A stretch of 64,000 nucleotides of DNA from Clostridium sp. MCC353 (GTDB lineage: Bacteria > Bacillota > Clostridia > Lachnospirales > Lachnospiraceae). Position numbers and translations under genes: made by a program. The stretch lies in assembly GCF_018785315.1 (NCBI RefSeq), contig NZ_WQPN01000158.1, positions 1 to 64,000 of the forward strand, given 5' to 3'. Below are positions 23,189 through 31,771 of this stretch, piece by piece; the first letter of the stretch is position 1, and each line of letters opens with the position of its first letter. Under the pieces are notes generated by a model. It had not been told where the DNA came from. It saw only the letters and a program-made list of their open reading frames with translations, and made no database searches.

Positions 23189-25144
23189 TTATCTGTATTT
23201 CATCTCATTCTTCTGTCTGTACATGGCCGCGTCAGCCCTCAACAGGGTGTCTTCCAGCTTATGATCCTCAGCGGGATCATAAAATGAATATCCGACTGCG
23301 ACTCCGGCCTTAAATCCCGTTTTCTCCCGGTATTCTTCCATACGCTTTAACAGCTTTCCACATGCATTTTTCACTTCTTCCTCAGAAACACTGTCGATCA
23401 GCACCACAAACTCATCGCCGCCCACGCGGAACACGCCGCCGGAAGGAAATGCTTTACAAATGGCCTCTGCCGCAAAACGGATGTACTCATCCCCTTTATC
23501 ATGGCCGAAACGGTCATTCACCTGCTTCAGTTCATTTAAGTCGCACATGATGGCTCCCACATTGGAATCCTTGTTCAACTTGGCATTGCAGATTTCCTGT
23601 ACGTGCTCAAATGCCCTTCTGTTTTTCACACCGGTCAGGCCGTCGTAATCCCGTTCCTCTTTCAGCGCCCTTGTTTGAAGCACCTCGTCCGTCACATCCA
23701 TAACCACGCCGCGGATGATTCCATCTTCCTCTTTTTGAGTAATTCTCAGCCAATGTTCTTCCCCTTCTATCATGATCCGGTACAAATTGGGCTCATCCTG
23801 TCTGGATTGGCTGATCTCATGTAAGAAATCCCAGAATTTATGTTTATCTTTCGCGAATTCGCGCTGCTGTTCTTTACTCAGGTTTAAAAGTTTGGGGATC
23901 TGGTTGGTCATAAACACTTTGCTGCTCCGCATTTTTATCTCAAACGCGCCTACCTGCACCTCAGAAAGTTCGATCACCCGGGCCAGTTTTGTAAACCATT
24001 TTCCGGCTGCGACTGCTACCACAGTTCCAATACACAGGGAGAGGAAAAATGCCATTAAAAGCACTTTCTGGATTCTTTCCGGCTGCTGCATCAAAACTTT
24101 TTTCTCCATCAGGCCCACCAGACACCATTCCTCCCCGTCATAAGGCGTATTATTATAATACATCTTCATAGGACTGACGCAGGCATAAATCTTATTGGCG
24201 CTGTTGTGGCCGTTCAAAGCATAAACGGAATTCTGGCCGTCCACTTCCTCCAGCCTCAATGTTCCGCCCACATGGAATAACCTGTTCTGCATGGCTCCAT
24301 AGGACGCAACCACGCCGGCCTCCGTCCCGTCGTCTGAGATGGACCCGATGAAATATCCATAAGAATCCATAGGCTGCAGGTCAGAGGGCGGAAGGAATTT
24401 ATACAGATAGTTGACCGCGATCTCCACGCCGAATACTCCGATAGGGTTTCCTTTTTTGTCCGTCAGGGGAATCGAGTACGTGATAACGTCTTCCCCGTCC
24501 GGCTTCACTTTAAATGGAGGGCTCCAATATCCCAGCCAACGGTCAACAGGGGCAATTCCCACGTGCTGAAATGGTTTTTCATAGAAATCCCTGTTGTTTT
24601 CCGTGAGGGCAAGGCGGGGGCTCCAATTGGAATCCGTCACCACCTTCATCTTTTCCGCAACGCTCCATGGGCCGGAAAGGAGGTATAGATTGGAATTTTT
24701 CTCATCCGCCCGGTCGGGATTCACATTTCTGATATAGACGGCGGGATGGGTATTTTCTCCACCGTCCTCATTTTCCAGGATCAGAAATGCGCCCGTTGTT
24801 TTCGTATAGTACAGGGCATCCATCACAACCGGAGCCATATCTTCCAGAATCTCATCGGCAGATTTGACATTTTCTCCGTTCAGGCTGCTCATTTCTGTAA
24901 AATACTGGCGGATCTGGTTCGTATACAGTTCAAAATTCGTCCAGACATTGGTCATCTCATTTTCCAGATTGTCCGCGCGTCCGTTGACCTTTTCAGAGAA
25001 TATCTTATATTCATTGCTTTTAGAGCGCTCAATCACGCCTCCCGATATCAGAAGATATGAGATCAGCAGGCTCTGTAAAACTGCCGTGATGATAAATGCA
25101 ATTGCCAGCTTAAATGCAATCGTATCGCTTCTTTTCCTATTCAT
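23189..25144 (-). CDS. Membrane diguanylate cyclase with extracellular sensor
   Basis: A 651-residue protein. A first membrane helix (~13-32), a ~330-residue dCache-like extracellular sensor, a second helix (~360-380), a PAS-like segment and a C-terminal GGDEF domain are visible. The active site FRVGGDEFVVL is intact, so it should make cyclic-di-GMP. No RxxD inhibition site is present at the usual place before GGDEF. Its start overlaps the end of the solute-binding lipoprotein gene by 8 bp, suggesting that the lipoprotein delivers the ligand signal to the sensor domain (inference). Confidence 0.9.
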   Translation of the reverse strand: MNRKRSDTIAFKLAIAFIITAVLQSLLISYLLISGGVIERSKSNEYKIFSEKVNGRADNLENEMTNVWTNFELYTNQIRQYFTEMSSLNGENVKSADEILEDMAPVVMDALYYTKTTGAFLILENEDGGENTHPAVYIRNVNPDRADEKNSNLYLLSGPWSVAEKMKVVTDSNWSPRLALTENNRDFYEKPFQHVGIAPVDRWLGYWSPPFKVKPDGEDVITYSIPLTDKKGNPIGVFGVEIAVNYLYKFLPPSDLQPMDSYGYFIGSISDDGTEAGVVASYGAMQNRLFHVGGTLRLEEVDGQNSVYALNGHNSANKIYACVSPMKMYYNNTPYDGEEWCLVGLMEKKVLMQQPERIQKVLLMAFFLSLCIGTVVAVAAGKWFTKLARVIELSEVQVGAFEIKMRSSKVFMTNQIPKLLNLSKEQQREFAKDKHKFWDFLHEISQSRQDEPNLYRIMIEGEEHWLRITQKEEDGIIRGVVMDVTDEVLQTRALKEERDYDGLTGVKNRRAFEHVQEICNAKLNKDSNVGAIMCDLNELKQVNDRFGHDKGDEYIRFAAEAICKAFPSGGVFRVGGDEFVVLIDSVSEEEVKNACGKLLKRMEEYREKTGFKAGVAVGYSFYDPAEDHKLEDTLLRADAAMYRQKNEMKYR

Positions 25145-26582
25145 TCATACTACCAGCCATTTCGTTTAAAAGACTTTGATACCACTCTTTGAAATTGTCT
25201 TCCCGAACCAGTTCTTCCTGAACCGCCTCACGTGTTTCTCCAGCGGCTGTCCTCGCTTCCAGTTCATACAGATCAATTTCCACCTTCTTTTCCAGAGATT
25301 CCTTAAACAGCTCGTCGCAGCGGTAAGACCCCGGAAATACTTTTTTGCTGTAAAATATCCCTTTTTTCATAGCGTTCAGCGCGGCAGAAGCGCTTTTTTT
25401 GACGGCCTCGCTGTTATCCCCCTCTTTTACATGCTGGAGGAGTTCCGAAACGGAAGACAACGCGTCTTCTTTTACCGGAATATATCCTGTGGAAACTGTG
25501 AACTCAATATTCTGTTGGGAGGCTGTAAACCATTTTAAAAATTCGGCAGCCGCGTATTCGCGGACCTTGTCAGAAGCGGAAACGCCCATATTCGCCCCCC
25601 GCTGGGTCATATACTCCTGGCCGCCGTTAAAGACAGGGTAAGGGAACACTCTGCACTCGATCTCGTATTCATTTTGCTCGTTCAGGATCACATGTTTTGG
25701 AAAGTACCCGGCTCCCGCCGACGATCCTATGTAGCAGATCAGATTTCCGCTTTTAATGCCGTCCTGATTGAAAATCTGGCTTTTGTACCAACCCATGATA
25801 TGGGGAACATAGTAAACATCCCAGATTCGCTTTGCTGCTTCTTCCGGATAATTAAATCCGGATACATTTCCCTGATCCATTTCATAGGGATCGACGCCCA
25901 GTTGGGCCGCCGTTAAAAATGCGAAATCATTGTAGCTGTTCATCCCTAAAAGCGGCTTTCCGCCCGACCAGGCGTAATAAGTCCGGGCCGCTTCTGCAAG
26001 CCCTTCCCATGTGGAAAGATGGTTGTCAGTGATATTGGTTTCTTCCTTAAAAACATCCCAGTCCGTTCCATTTACAAAGAGCAGTTCGGTGGATTTCGCA
26101 ATCGGGATCATCTTGATGGCATTATCCTCTCCCCAGATACCCTCTTTCAGAAATTCCGGCCGGTATGCGGACAGTTCCTCTTCACTAAAATAAGCCCTTA
26201 AATCCGCCAGTGGGGTGATCTGATCCAGACGGTAAGCGCTGTCCGGATAAGCGGTGAAAAGATCCGGCATAGGGCTTGCGCCAATCATTCGATTGGCGGA
26301 ATTGTATAACGCTTCGTCCAGTTCCTCACTGGTCCCGTATCCATATGCGTCCACCACAATTCCCTGTTCCAAACCAACGGTTTCGTTAAAGAGCTGAACT
26401 TGTTTGTCAAATACGGCTTTTGCGTATGCATTATAGGCATGCCATAAAGTGATGACAACCGGCTCATTGGGGTTCAGTAAGGCGGTTTCTTGTTTTGAAC
26501 AGCCTGTTAGCAGAGTGCCTGCCAGCAAAGAGCCTGTAAGCAGAGTGATGATCATTGACAGTATGATTATTTTTTTCTTCAT
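25137..26582 (-). CDS. Extracellular solute-binding lipoprotein (family 1)
   Basis: A 481-residue protein. A signal peptide ends in the lipobox LLTGC. The mature part follows the sugar-binding (family 1) SBP pattern, with VVITLWHAYNAYAKAVF near the start and a substrate-cleft region rich in W and Y. No ABC permease or ATPase gene adjoins it. Instead its last codons overlap the start of a dCache-GGDEF gene. It is therefore more likely an accessory sensor than a transporter part. The start follows AAAGGAAATCATAT. Confidence 0.88.
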   Translation of the reverse strand: MKKKIIILSMIITLLTGSLLAGTLLTGCSKQETALLNPNEPVVITLWHAYNAYAKAVFDKQVQLFNETVGLEQGIVVDAYGYGTSEELDEALYNSANRMIGASPMPDLFTAYPDSAYRLDQITPLADLRAYFSEEELSAYRPEFLKEGIWGEDNAIKMIPIAKSTELLFVNGTDWDVFKEETNITDNHLSTWEGLAEAARTYYAWSGGKPLLGMNSYNDFAFLTAAQLGVDPYEMDQGNVSGFNYPEEAAKRIWDVYYVPHIMGWYKSQIFNQDGIKSGNLICYIGSSAGAGYFPKHVILNEQNEYEIECRVFPYPVFNGGQEYMTQRGANMGVSASDKVREYAAAEFLKWFTASQQNIEFTVSTGYIPVKEDALSSVSELLQHVKEGDNSEAVKKSASAALNAMKKGIFYSKKVFPGSYRCDELFKESLEKKVEIDLYELEARTAAGETREAVQEELVREDNFKEWYQSLLNEMAGSMNE

Positions 26583-26886
26583 ATATGATTTCCTTTATTG
26601 ATGTGAGTTGCCGTGTTTGATTAAAATGTATTAACTAATCTATTATATCATATTATGATGAGTTTTTTACATCAAACGTGAAGGCATTTTTGAAAATGCC
26701 TTCACACTTGATGTAAAACTAAAAATAAAGAAAATTAATCCCCCTCTGCCGCCATTCATCTATCATAATATTACGCACTTTAAAAAATGAATGAAACATT
26801 AAGAATAATTAAAAATTCCTTCAAGCATTGTTCTGGGGCTATATGATATAATTTATAAAATATTTTGTTATCAGGAAAGGTAATCT
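26583..26886. other. Divergent intergenic region with hairpin repeat
   Basis: About 300 bp of AT-rich DNA between divergent lipoprotein genes. Besides the hairpin at 26666-26718 it holds a TATAAT on each strand, but no convincing -35 box for either. Confidence 0.5.
26666..26718. repeat. AT-rich hairpin repeat, second copy
   Basis: TTTTACATCAA...GTGAAGGCATTTT pairs with AAAATGCCTTCAC...TTGATGTAAAA over about 26 bp with two or three mismatches. It resembles the sequence at 45-97. It lies between divergent genes, where a terminator has no obvious use, so a small dispersed repeat is favoured. Confidence 0.7.
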
Positions 26887-27930
26887 ATGAAGAGAAGCGC
26901 TCATTTATTATTAACTGCCGCCGCCCTTCTTTCCCTGTCCGCCTGCAGCCTCCCCAAAAGGCCGGAAGAGACTCTTCCCCAGGCAGAAGCGGAAACCTAC
27001 CCCCAGCCTTCTTCTATTATTGAGGACATGCTGAAGGCCCAGGAAGCGGAGACAGAAACAGAACCCCCATTCCCCGAAGAAGAGGACGCATATTCCTTTG
27101 AAAACGGCCTTGAAATTCAAAAAGTCCCGGATCTGATTACGGGAGAATATATATGGCAGTCCGTTGTAGAAGCCGGGGATATTAAATACGATAAATACGG
27201 CGGAGAATACAGGGATTACGATGTGGAACCCCGCTATTATGAAACCGTGGACGGATCACAAAAACTGGACGTCCGGAGATGGGATAATTTAAGATATAGC
27301 TGCGGGGATTATTTGATCTATGAGTATGACGGAACTCTGTATGTAGCAAGGTCGGATCAGCTTTATGAACCGCTGCTGAGTTTTGCAAACGGCAGTGAGA
27401 TCCGTACCGCAGGTGATAACCTGATGGTCGATAACTTTCATAATGCGTTCCTGCATTTCTATGACCGTGACTTCAATTTAATCAGCCAGTTAGACGGCGT
27501 CCGGGCATCGGGTGAAGGGGAAACCACTCAGTTTTCCGATGGTTACCTGCCTGTGGAAGAAGTGCAGACGGGAAAATTCGGATATCTGGATACAAACGGT
27601 ACTCTGGCTCTGCCGTTCCTATATGATGCGGTGACTAATTTCTCCAACGGGTATGCCGGCGTTTTGGTGGGGGCGGAATTACAGCCCTATACGGAAGAAG
27701 GCGGAACTGTAACCCTTCACCTGGTTCAAGGCGGGCAGTGGGGAATTATCGACAAACAAGGGGAATTTGTTTTGGAGCCCAGTGAAAAGACGGGAAATAC
27801 AGCGGAGACGGAAGAGGAACAAAGTCTTTATGGCGGAGCGAAAGGGTTCGGGCCGGTACGTAATGACGGAACAGTGGATTTTTTGAACCGGATGGACGGC
27901 AGCGTTTTGTTTACGGAGAAAATATATTAG
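26887..27930 (+). CDS. WG-repeat lipoprotein
   Basis: A 347-residue predicted lipoprotein. The signal peptide ends LSLSAC, followed by an acidic, proline-rich linker (residues ~25-75). The C-terminal half has WG/KWG-type repeats (GKFGYLDTNGTLALPFLYDAV, GQWGIIDKQGEFVLEP). These build beta-propeller-like extracellular surfaces of unknown ligand. The start follows AGGAAAGGTAATCT. Only 10 bp separate it from the methyltransferase gene, so the two are probably co-transcribed. Confidence 0.75.
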   Translation: MKRSAHLLLTAAALLSLSACSLPKRPEETLPQAEAETYPQPSSIIEDMLKAQEAETETEPPFPEEEDAYSFENGLEIQKVPDLITGEYIWQSVVEAGDIKYDKYGGEYRDYDVEPRYYETVDGSQKLDVRRWDNLRYSCGDYLIYEYDGTLYVARSDQLYEPLLSFANGSEIRTAGDNLMVDNFHNAFLHFYDRDFNLISQLDGVRASGEGETTQFSDGYLPVEEVQTGKFGYLDTNGTLALPFLYDAVTNFSNGYAGVLVGAELQPYTEEGGTVTLHLVQGGQWGIIDKQGEFVLEPSEKTGNTAETEEEQSLYGGAKGFGPVRNDGTVDFLNRMDGSVLFTEKIY

Positions 27931-27940
27931 GAGGGACCGG

Positions 27941-28549
27941 ATGAATATACCCTATTGGGAAGATACCTATAAAAATGATAGTATTTTCACTTTTCGTTCA
28001 AAACCTAATAAGTCCATCATCGAGTATGAACATCGCTTTAACAAATCGTGGAATATACTTGATGTCGGCTGCGGTGATGGTATCAATTCATTATATCTTG
28101 CGAGACAGGGGTTTTCTAATATAAATGCCTTCGATTTATCCGAAAATGCCATAAAGAAATTGAAAAGGCTGGCCCAATTAGATGTTTTATCCATTAATGC
28201 ATGGGTTGGTGATTTATGTTCTTACCAATTTGATAAATCTTATCATTTAATTCTGTCATTTGGAACTCTGCATTTTGTTGACAGAGAGAACCGGAATGAC
28301 TTTATAATTAATGCGAAGGAACATACCGCTGTGGGTGGCTTTCATATCATTCATTTATTCACAAATAAAGTTCCTCCAACACCGGATATCGCTCCTTATG
28401 CGGTTGGACTTGCTGAGGATGGGGAAATCAAAGAATTATATAAGGATTGGGATATTATTGAATTTAAGTCTTATGTATTTGAAGAAGAGCACCCCGATGT
28501 TCCACGTCATCTGCATGCATCAAATAAAATTATTGTTCAGAAAATATGA
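27941..28549 (+). CDS. Class I SAM-dependent methyltransferase
   Basis: A 202-residue cytosolic methyltransferase. The SAM-binding motif I is ILDVGCGDGINSLYLA (~36-51), followed by an acidic motif II (INAFDLSENAIKKL) and LILSFGTLHFV as motif IV. The arrangement resembles TehB-like enzymes, but the substrate is unknown. It is AT-richer than its neighbours and follows the WG lipoprotein by 10 bp with a GGAGGGACCGG site. A strong terminator follows. Confidence 0.83.
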   Translation: MNIPYWEDTYKNDSIFTFRSKPNKSIIEYEHRFNKSWNILDVGCGDGINSLYLARQGFSNINAFDLSENAIKKLKRLAQLDVLSINAWVGDLCSYQFDKSYHLILSFGTLHFVDRENRNDFIINAKEHTAVGGFHIIHLFTNKVPPTPDIAPYAVGLAEDGEIKELYKDWDIIEFKSYVFEEEHPDVPRHLHASNKIIVQKI

Positions 28550-28612
28550 TAAATTCTTTTTACCTATGCCAGCCGAAGCACCGCCGGAAGGAAGTGTTAT
28601 GCAAAATAGACA

Positions 28613-28674
28613 GCCGGGAAACGCTCTGAGGTTCATCTGTAAACCGAACCTCAGGCGCGTTTCCCGGCCTTTTT
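28613..28674 (+). terminator. Long terminator hairpin
   Basis: GCCGGGAAACGC...CTGAGGTTC pairs with GAACCTCAG...GCGTTTCCCGGC, giving a stem of over 20 bp, then CTTTTT. It ends the WG-lipoprotein/methyltransferase transcript. Confidence 0.85.
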
Positions 28675-28713
28675 ACTATCGACCTTTTTTACTCTTGGCC
28701 TTTTCGACCTCTT

Positions 28714-30153
28714 TTACTTCCGTCCTTTTACTTCCGGCCTCTCCATTGCCTCCGAATTCATATTAACCCATCGCTTCATCCGTATTTCTTCATGAGAAAA
28801 CTCTAATTTCACATGGTCGCAGAATGCCATTTCCGGGTATCTCCATTCCATCATCAGCAGATATTTTGTCTCCCAATATGCGGCTGCGCAGACTTTCAGC
28901 TCATCCATTTCATACTGATGGTGCAGGTATGCGCCTGTCATGGATGTGGAGGAACTGATCCAATGATCCAGGCCGCATGTTACTGTATGGAGCCCTCTAT
29001 GGTCTTCCATGGAAAAAATAATCTGGTTTTCATGAAATTCTAAAATAATTTTCTTTATCCCGTCCGTCTCATCCGGCACCCGGTAAACATGTCTTCCGCT
29101 TTCATAAAATTTCTCTTCAGGAAATGAACGGTATTTTCCTTCCAGTGTCATTCTGAACCCTTTATTCTTCAAAATCTCCCATTTACCGTTATCCGCCTCA
29201 TTTTTCCGTTTCAGCATAGGAGACACCAGATTTTTCTGGATCAGCCCGCCTTTTGTGGCCATATACCGGCTGTCCGCGGCAGTCATTCCGATCACCATAT
29301 TCAATTTCGGTATGATGACGCTGCCCTGCCCGAACATGCCGGTGGCCGCCCAAATATCGCCGGTATGTTCCCAGTGGAAGTTATACTCGGTTTCTCCTTC
29401 CGACAGTTCAACTGGGTTTTTTATGCCCAGGGCCATATCCACCCATTCCGGGGACAAAAGCCTGCGCCCGTTCCATTTCCCCCCATTCAGATACAGCATT
29501 CCCAAACGGGTCATATCTTCCACGCAGAGGGAAATGCCGTTTCCGCCGGAGCAGATGCCTTCCGGGCTGGTCTGCCAGGTAAACTCTCCTATCCCGATTT
29601 CCGGCAGAAGATGTTCCTGGAGGTATTCATAGCAGGTCTTCCCGGTGACCTTCTGAACTACCGCAGACAGGATATAGCTGTTGCCGCTGGAATATAAAAA
29701 ACGCTTTCCCGGCATTTCCACCCAGGGGACCTGGAAATACGCGTCCACCCAGCTTGTGGAAAGAGGCCTCCATTCATTTCCTCCGATTCCCCTCTCCTGC
29801 CCGCTCCTCATGGTTATCAGATCCCGGAGGGTCAGCGCCTTCAGATATTCATTGGCCCCGTCCGCATATTGGGGAAAATAGTCCAATACCTTATCTTCCA
29901 GCCTGATAAGTCCGTTGGTATAAGCAAGGGCTGCGGCTGTGTTGGTAAATGTCTTCGTATAGGAATGGAGAATATGAGGAATATCCGCCCGGTACGGAGC
30001 GTTATAGGCTTCAAAAACCACCTTTTGATTGACTGCGATCATAATTCCGTGGAGTTCCGCCCCTGCTTTTTCCATTTCATTCAGGAAATCTATGATCAGG
30101 CCGGAATCGATTCCTTCTTCCTCCGGCGACGAACGAACCAGTTCCTTTTTCAT
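28714..30153 (-). CDS. Serine hydrolase, class C beta-lactamase family
   Basis: A 479-residue serine hydrolase of the beta-lactamase/PBP4/EstB fold. The nucleophile motif SYTK (S64-K67) and the YSSGN segment (Y154) are visible. There is no signal peptide, so it acts inside the cell. It probably hydrolyses an ester or amide of an imported compound rather than a beta-lactam. The C-terminal ~150 residues form an extra domain. It begins 19 bp after the permease gene on the same strand. The start follows GAAGGGAGAATGTTGTT. Confidence 0.85.
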   Translation of the reverse strand: MKKELVRSSPEEEGIDSGLIIDFLNEMEKAGAELHGIMIAVNQKVVFEAYNAPYRADIPHILHSYTKTFTNTAAALAYTNGLIRLEDKVLDYFPQYADGANEYLKALTLRDLITMRSGQERGIGGNEWRPLSTSWVDAYFQVPWVEMPGKRFLYSSGNSYILSAVVQKVTGKTCYEYLQEHLLPEIGIGEFTWQTSPEGICSGGNGISLCVEDMTRLGMLYLNGGKWNGRRLLSPEWVDMALGIKNPVELSEGETEYNFHWEHTGDIWAATGMFGQGSVIIPKLNMVIGMTAADSRYMATKGGLIQKNLVSPMLKRKNEADNGKWEILKNKGFRMTLEGKYRSFPEEKFYESGRHVYRVPDETDGIKKIILEFHENQIIFSMEDHRGLHTVTCGLDHWISSSTSMTGAYLHHQYEMDELKVCAAAYWETKYLLMMEWRYPEMAFCDHVKLEFSHEEIRMKRWVNMNSEAMERPEVKGRK

Positions 30154-30172
30154 AACAACATTCTCCCTTCAT

Positions 30173-31465
30173 TTAAAAAAATGGAAATACCAGCGGCAAA
30201 ATACCGACGCAGCAGATAAAGCTGATGATAACTAAAGGCCAGCCGAATTTGGCAAAATCTGTGAATTTCAGGTTGGTAAATATCATCAAAGTCTGATTTG
30301 TTCCCGACGCAATGGGCGTTAAGTAGGAACAGCCCGCTCCGATGGCGATGGCCAGCACAATCGCCTGGGGATTGGCTCCCATGGCCGAAGCGATGGAAAT
30401 GCCAATAGGGGCCAGCACACCGGCGGTGGCCATGTTGTTCATAAGCTGGGTCATCAGCGCTGCCCCAATGAAGAGCACGGCTGTGATCAGGTACAAATTG
30501 GTGGTATCCCCTAAAATACTCAGCACCGCATTTCCGAAAATATCTCCGAGACCGCTGTTTTTCATAACCGCTATGATCAGGTTAATTCCCGCGCAGAAAA
30601 TGATCATTTCCGATCCCATGGAAGATAGGGCCTCTTTGGGCGTCACCAGCCCGGTGAGGATGATGAGGGCGATCATGGCATAGCCGATGAAAAGCGGATT
30701 GACAACCGCCAGCTTTAAACTGTCGATGACGAGGGCGAGGATGAACACCACAAATCCGGTTCCCACCACCGCCTGTTTTTTCTTATGGGCCGCCGTCAAA
30801 GTGCCTATCTCCATATCCGCATTGCCCGGAACTTCCTCATCGTAAGACGCGCACCAGCGGTTCATCAATACCATATAGAGGCCGCCGATGATGAAGATCG
30901 GAAGTCCCACCCATATGAAGTCAAACATGCCGAAGAGCTCCAGTCCGGCTTCTTCCAGAGCCGTATTCGCGTAGATGTTGGTGGGCGTTCCGATCAGGGT
31001 GCAGGCGCCGCCAAGGGTTGTGGCGTAGATGATGAACAGGATCATTTTCGAATGGCTGATCTTCGTCTTCTTCGCGATGCTGAAAATGACCGGAAGAAAT
31101 GCCATGGCCACGTAGCTGTTCTGAAGCACAAAGGAAACTGCGCCGGAAATCAGATACAGAATTCCGAAAATCACCATGTCCCGTTTCTGGCCGCTCACCC
31201 CTCTGGTGGCCTTGTCCACCACATTTCCGATCACGATATCCAGGCCAGTGGCAGCTATCATGCCGCTGAACATGCAGATAATGATCATCAAATGAAGGCC
31301 GGAGTTATTTAACACTCCAAATACGTCGGACGAACTCATGGTGCCGCAGAACACCACCACAGGCGCCATGCACACAAAAGTCATCCAGTTCGGAAGTTTT
31401 GGAATTACTAACACTGCAACAAAAATTATAAAGGCTGTTACGGCCCCTACCGTTGATAAACTCAT
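30173..31465 (-). CDS. SLC13/CitMHS-type permease
   Basis: A 430-residue membrane protein with ~11-12 hydrophobic helices. Ion-transporter superfamily signatures are present: LGGACTLIGTPTNIYANT (SNT-like motif, ~150) and TQLMNNMATAGVLAPIG (second NN motif). Such carriers take up carboxylates with Na+ or H+. It is paired with a cytosolic serine hydrolase and diverges from a LysR gene, so an inducible uptake-and-cleavage unit for a carboxylated substrate is plausible (inference). Confidence 0.87.
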   Translation of the reverse strand: MSLSTVGAVTAFIIFVAVLVIPKLPNWMTFVCMAPVVVFCGTMSSSDVFGVLNNSGLHLMIIICMFSGMIAATGLDIVIGNVVDKATRGVSGQKRDMVIFGILYLISGAVSFVLQNSYVAMAFLPVIFSIAKKTKISHSKMILFIIYATTLGGACTLIGTPTNIYANTALEEAGLELFGMFDFIWVGLPIFIIGGLYMVLMNRWCASYDEEVPGNADMEIGTLTAAHKKKQAVVGTGFVVFILALVIDSLKLAVVNPLFIGYAMIALIILTGLVTPKEALSSMGSEMIIFCAGINLIIAVMKNSGLGDIFGNAVLSILGDTTNLYLITAVLFIGAALMTQLMNNMATAGVLAPIGISIASAMGANPQAIVLAIAIGAGCSYLTPIASGTNQTLMIFTNLKFTDFAKFGWPLVIISFICCVGILPLVFPFF

Positions 31466-31624
31466 AATTGTATTCCCTCCTGTTTTTCTTTATGTATTCG
31501 CCCCGGCCGGAAACTTCAACACAATATCCAAATATAACTTCTATTCATTGTATATTACTGTACAAGAATCACAAATTATGTTTGATTATTTAAGATAGGT
31601 TTATTATAACTTCCCAACGGTTTA

Positions 31625-31654
31625 TTGACTAATACTAATAAAGTATGTTACTAT
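31625..31654 (+). promoter_or_regulatory. Promoter of the LysR-MATE operon
   Basis: TTGACT (31625-31630) and TACTAT (31649-31654) with an 18-bp spacer. The spacer holds the partial dyad AATACTAATAAAGTATG. Confidence 0.55.
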
Positions 31655-31691
31655 AGCTCAAAGCTATGGTGATTCACTCGGCGCTTGACTG

Positions 31692-31739
31692 TGCGGCGCA
31701 GGATTTGCGCAGCGCAGGATTTGTGCGGCGCAGAATTCG
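31692..31739 (+). repeat. Three 16-bp tandem repeats in the lysR leader
   Basis: TGCGGCGCAGGATTTG, CGCAGCGCAGGATTTG and TGCGGCGCAGAATTCG in direct succession inside the 5' leader. They are followed by TGCAAAAAAACG and GGCATGGAGG, the latter shared with the MerR leader at 15238-15246. Confidence 0.7.
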
Positions 31740-31771
31740 TGCAAAAAAACGTTTTGGCATGGAGGAATTTT

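Larger units (their letters stand above)
31466..31771. other. Divergent intergenic region, permease / lysR
   Basis: It holds the lysR promoter (31625-31654) and a leader with three 16-bp repeats (31692-31739). The remaining part before the permease start is AT-rich without a promoter I could recognise. Confidence 0.6.

Noticed and set aside
23189-26582. ABC sugar transporter operon
   Set aside because: The solute-binding gene has no permease or ATPase genes nearby; the partner is a GGDEF protein.
28311-28766. 151-codon plus-strand ORF after the methyltransferase
   Set aside because: It overlaps the methyltransferase in another frame, runs through the terminator hairpin and has no ribosome site.
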